From Urechis unicinctus (taxonomy: Eukaryota > Annelida > Polychaeta > Xenopneusta > Urechidae): 64,000 bases of DNA. Under the pieces are notes generated by a model. It did not search any database. It saw nothing but the letters and a program-made list of their open reading frames with translations, and had not been told where the DNA came from. A program made the position numbers and the translations under genes. Positions 62,383 to 64,000 of this stretch are shown here, piece by piece. The stretch covers positions 47,030,203 through 47,094,202 of the forward strand of contig CM067348.1 of NCBI GenBank assembly GCA_034190875.2. The letters run 5' to 3'. Within the stretch, counting starts at the first letter, position 1, and every line of letters starts with the position of its first letter.

Positions 62383-62793
62383 TTGATGCTTGGCGTTGTA
62401 CATTCAACAATTAGGAACACGACTTTTAAGCATGGTTGCAATAACCGTTTTATTGACATATTGTACATTATGATGACTTCAAGGCATTTTATGCACATGG
62501 TTTGGATTATACTGTATTGTGACATCAAAGGCCTATCTAGTCCGTGTATGAGAATTAACTCCCCTGGAAAGAGAGTCGCGAGCATGTTTTCTTCAAACCC
62601 ATCATCAGCTGGCCTAACTTGGATTCCCATCGAATTATTCAGTCCGTGTATGACCGGCAGCATAGTGTTCATAATCCTCCTCTTCACCGACTTTTCTACA
62701 TTTGTCCTTGTCGCTATCTGCGACCTTGGAATCGTGCAGCTAGGTAATAACCGAGCCGTTAATGTAGCCGATAAATTGCTGAATCTATTGTAG
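62383..62793 (+). pseudogene. Unrecognised 136-codon frame, duplicated at 47,085-47,375
   Basis: The part from 62,530 on is shared with the 96-codon frame at 47,085-47,375: 'SSNPSSAGLT.IPIELFSPC', then a hydrophobic stretch 'GSIVFIILLFTDFSTFVLVA' and the same end. The opposite strand is also open for 109 codons (62,358-62,687, with 'RPADDGFEENMLATLFPGE'). Since both strands are open, I cannot say which, if either, was coding. No family is recognised. It is listed as a relic of the duplicated segment. Confidence 0.25.
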
Positions 62794-63948
62794 CTACTGT
62801 GCTAGAGCTACAAGCGGAATCCAAATAGGGTAAGTGAGTCGATTTAATCCCGTTTGTGGCGCTCTACAGTAACATCCAACATATATTGTTCATGGGATTC
62901 ATTCCAGCTCAGTGGAGGCAGCTAGGCCGGTCACTCTGATGCTAATCAAGTAATAAACAATCAACTATTGTATTGATAATAATTAAATGGCGTCGGTGTT
63001 GTTCTTGAGATATATTTCGGTTATGGTTGTCCTGAGTATGTGCCTAAGTTGGTTGCTTTGGATGTGGAATATGACATTTGATGCATGCCTATAATTTGCA
63101 ATAGTATCATTTATTATGCCATTCTGATACATCGTATGAAACAATATTGCTTAGTTCGACATTTGCGAATCGTGGCAAGATAGCTGCATTTCTGTTCTAA
63201 CATATACCTTTAGAACATTTGAATTGCAACGGAAGTAAAACTTATAAAGACAACGCTAGCCTTGTTCAAGGTGACGGTGTATTTATGTACAATTGGTGTA
63301 GCATTTGTGACTTTAATGGTGAAAGTTGGGGACTTTCATAATGTCACCAACTTCCACTGGAAGCAAGGAAAACTGTGGGTTTTAACTAGGTCCACTGTAT
63401 GGCCAAAGCCACATGATTTTATAAAGATTAGACCTTGCAAGTGCAATCCTTTTTCATAGTATCTGTTAAACATTATATTGCTTAATTGGATCCGATGTGT
63501 GATGCTGGTTTAACTATACTGCTAGGTTTACATCTACTTAAATGTAACTTATGATCACGTTACTGAGTTAACCTATAAATCGGTGTTTGTTGTGTATATA
63601 TTCTCCGTCTTCAGGCATAAGTTAAGTAGGTTTGGTAGCATACTTTAAACCTAGATAGCATCATCACTGATAAAAAATTTTATATCTTTAACAAAAGTTG
63701 CATAGGAAATTGACCACAAATACTTTGCAAAAACAGCGGCAGTAAAATCTCATCATTGCAAACATACCTACTTCAATCGTACTACATGGTATCACGCGTG
63801 TCATTCTTTGTTAAGTTTGCACACATGGACAATGACGTCGTTAAGGAGGATTTTGGCTGTGGCGAGTGTAATAAATTGGCAAAGACAAATATACGAAAAA
63901 TGATGATTGCGAATATGATGCTGATAATGGTGAAGATGTTGAGGAGGA
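62530..63948 (+). repeat. Direct duplication, second copy, part 2
   Basis: This matches 47,103-48,452. The homology ends close to the window edge, at the acidic-tail frame, so its true right boundary could lie just there or the two copies may diverge by an indel. Confidence 0.92.
63351..63460 (+). repeat. Four-copy motif of about 100 bases, copy 4
   Basis: The core is 'tccactgtatggccaaagcc', preceded by 'ggaaaactgtggg'. It resembles copy 3 ('gtgggttttt') well enough to link the two halves of the duplicated block. Confidence 0.7.
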
Positions 63949-63989
63949 GAAAAGGGAATGGAGAGAGGAGAAGGAGCTCGAAGATTTAG
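63825..63989 (+). CDS. Short unrecognised frame, counterpart of 48,323-48,460, near the window edge
   Basis: It begins with 'MDNDVVKEDFGCGECNK' at 63,825. The open frame itself starts further upstream at about 63,756 and ends at 63,989. The N-terminal 25 residues align with the 48,323 frame (C-G-E-C kept), and the two then read differently. Identity and function are unknown. Sequence beyond 64,000 would show whether the homology continues. Confidence 0.25.
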   Translation: MDNDVVKEDFGCGECNKLAKTNIRKMMIANMMLIMVKMLRRRKGNGERRRSSKI

Positions 63990-64000
63990 ATTATGATTAC

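Overview
The window looks like intergenic or heterochromatin-like DNA of an animal genome. It is AT-rich, with long (TA)n and (ACAT)n microsatellites, a fragment of a non-LTR retrotransposon (LINE), a non-autonomous PIF/Harbinger DNA transposon, and a 100-N scaffold gap. The short-period GC-rich motif in the TA desert and the CGCG-rich Harbinger element suggest a marine invertebrate, but this is recollection rather than proof and I do not name a species. I found no convincing intact host gene, no tRNA or rRNA, no CRISPR array and no bacterial features. Outside the microsatellites and the Harbinger element, open frames are short (nearly all under 125 codons), as expected by chance in such DNA.

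Positions 1-35,000 are a nested duplication block. A unit of about 7.3 kb is duplicated in tandem (6,561-13,896 and 13,898-20,960). The two copies differ by about 2% in the stretch I compared, plus two large indels. Each unit carries its own pair of inverted repeats of about 720 bases. The left part of the block (about 1,531-9,680) also recurs in reverse complement on the right (about 23,465-35,010), making a large, old and interrupted palindrome. (TA)n arrays sit at several of its breakpoints. Inside the right arm lies a further copy of 13,045-13,593 plus 21,127-22,745, with a 280-base micro-inversion.

Positions 35,000-42,190 hold unique-looking DNA, two (ACAT)n arrays and the assembly gap (40,547-40,646). 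The two halves of the window are therefore joined by scaffolding, not by read sequence.

Positions 42,190-64,000 hold the LINE fragment (minus strand), then a second duplication in direct orientation. 43,672-45,712 matches 57,708-59,605, and 47,103-48,452 matches 62,530-63,948, at roughly 90-92% identity in sampled stretches. The Harbinger element (45,899-47,074, TTA target duplication) sits between the two parts in the first copy. About 2.8 kb of unrelated sequence takes that place in the second.

The two duplication systems carry short open frames that are recognisable between copies. They may be relics of one or more unrecognised large multicopy elements. I saw no hallmark capsid, polymerase, integrase or envelope motif that would name a virus-like family, so they are described only as broken relics of unknown origin.
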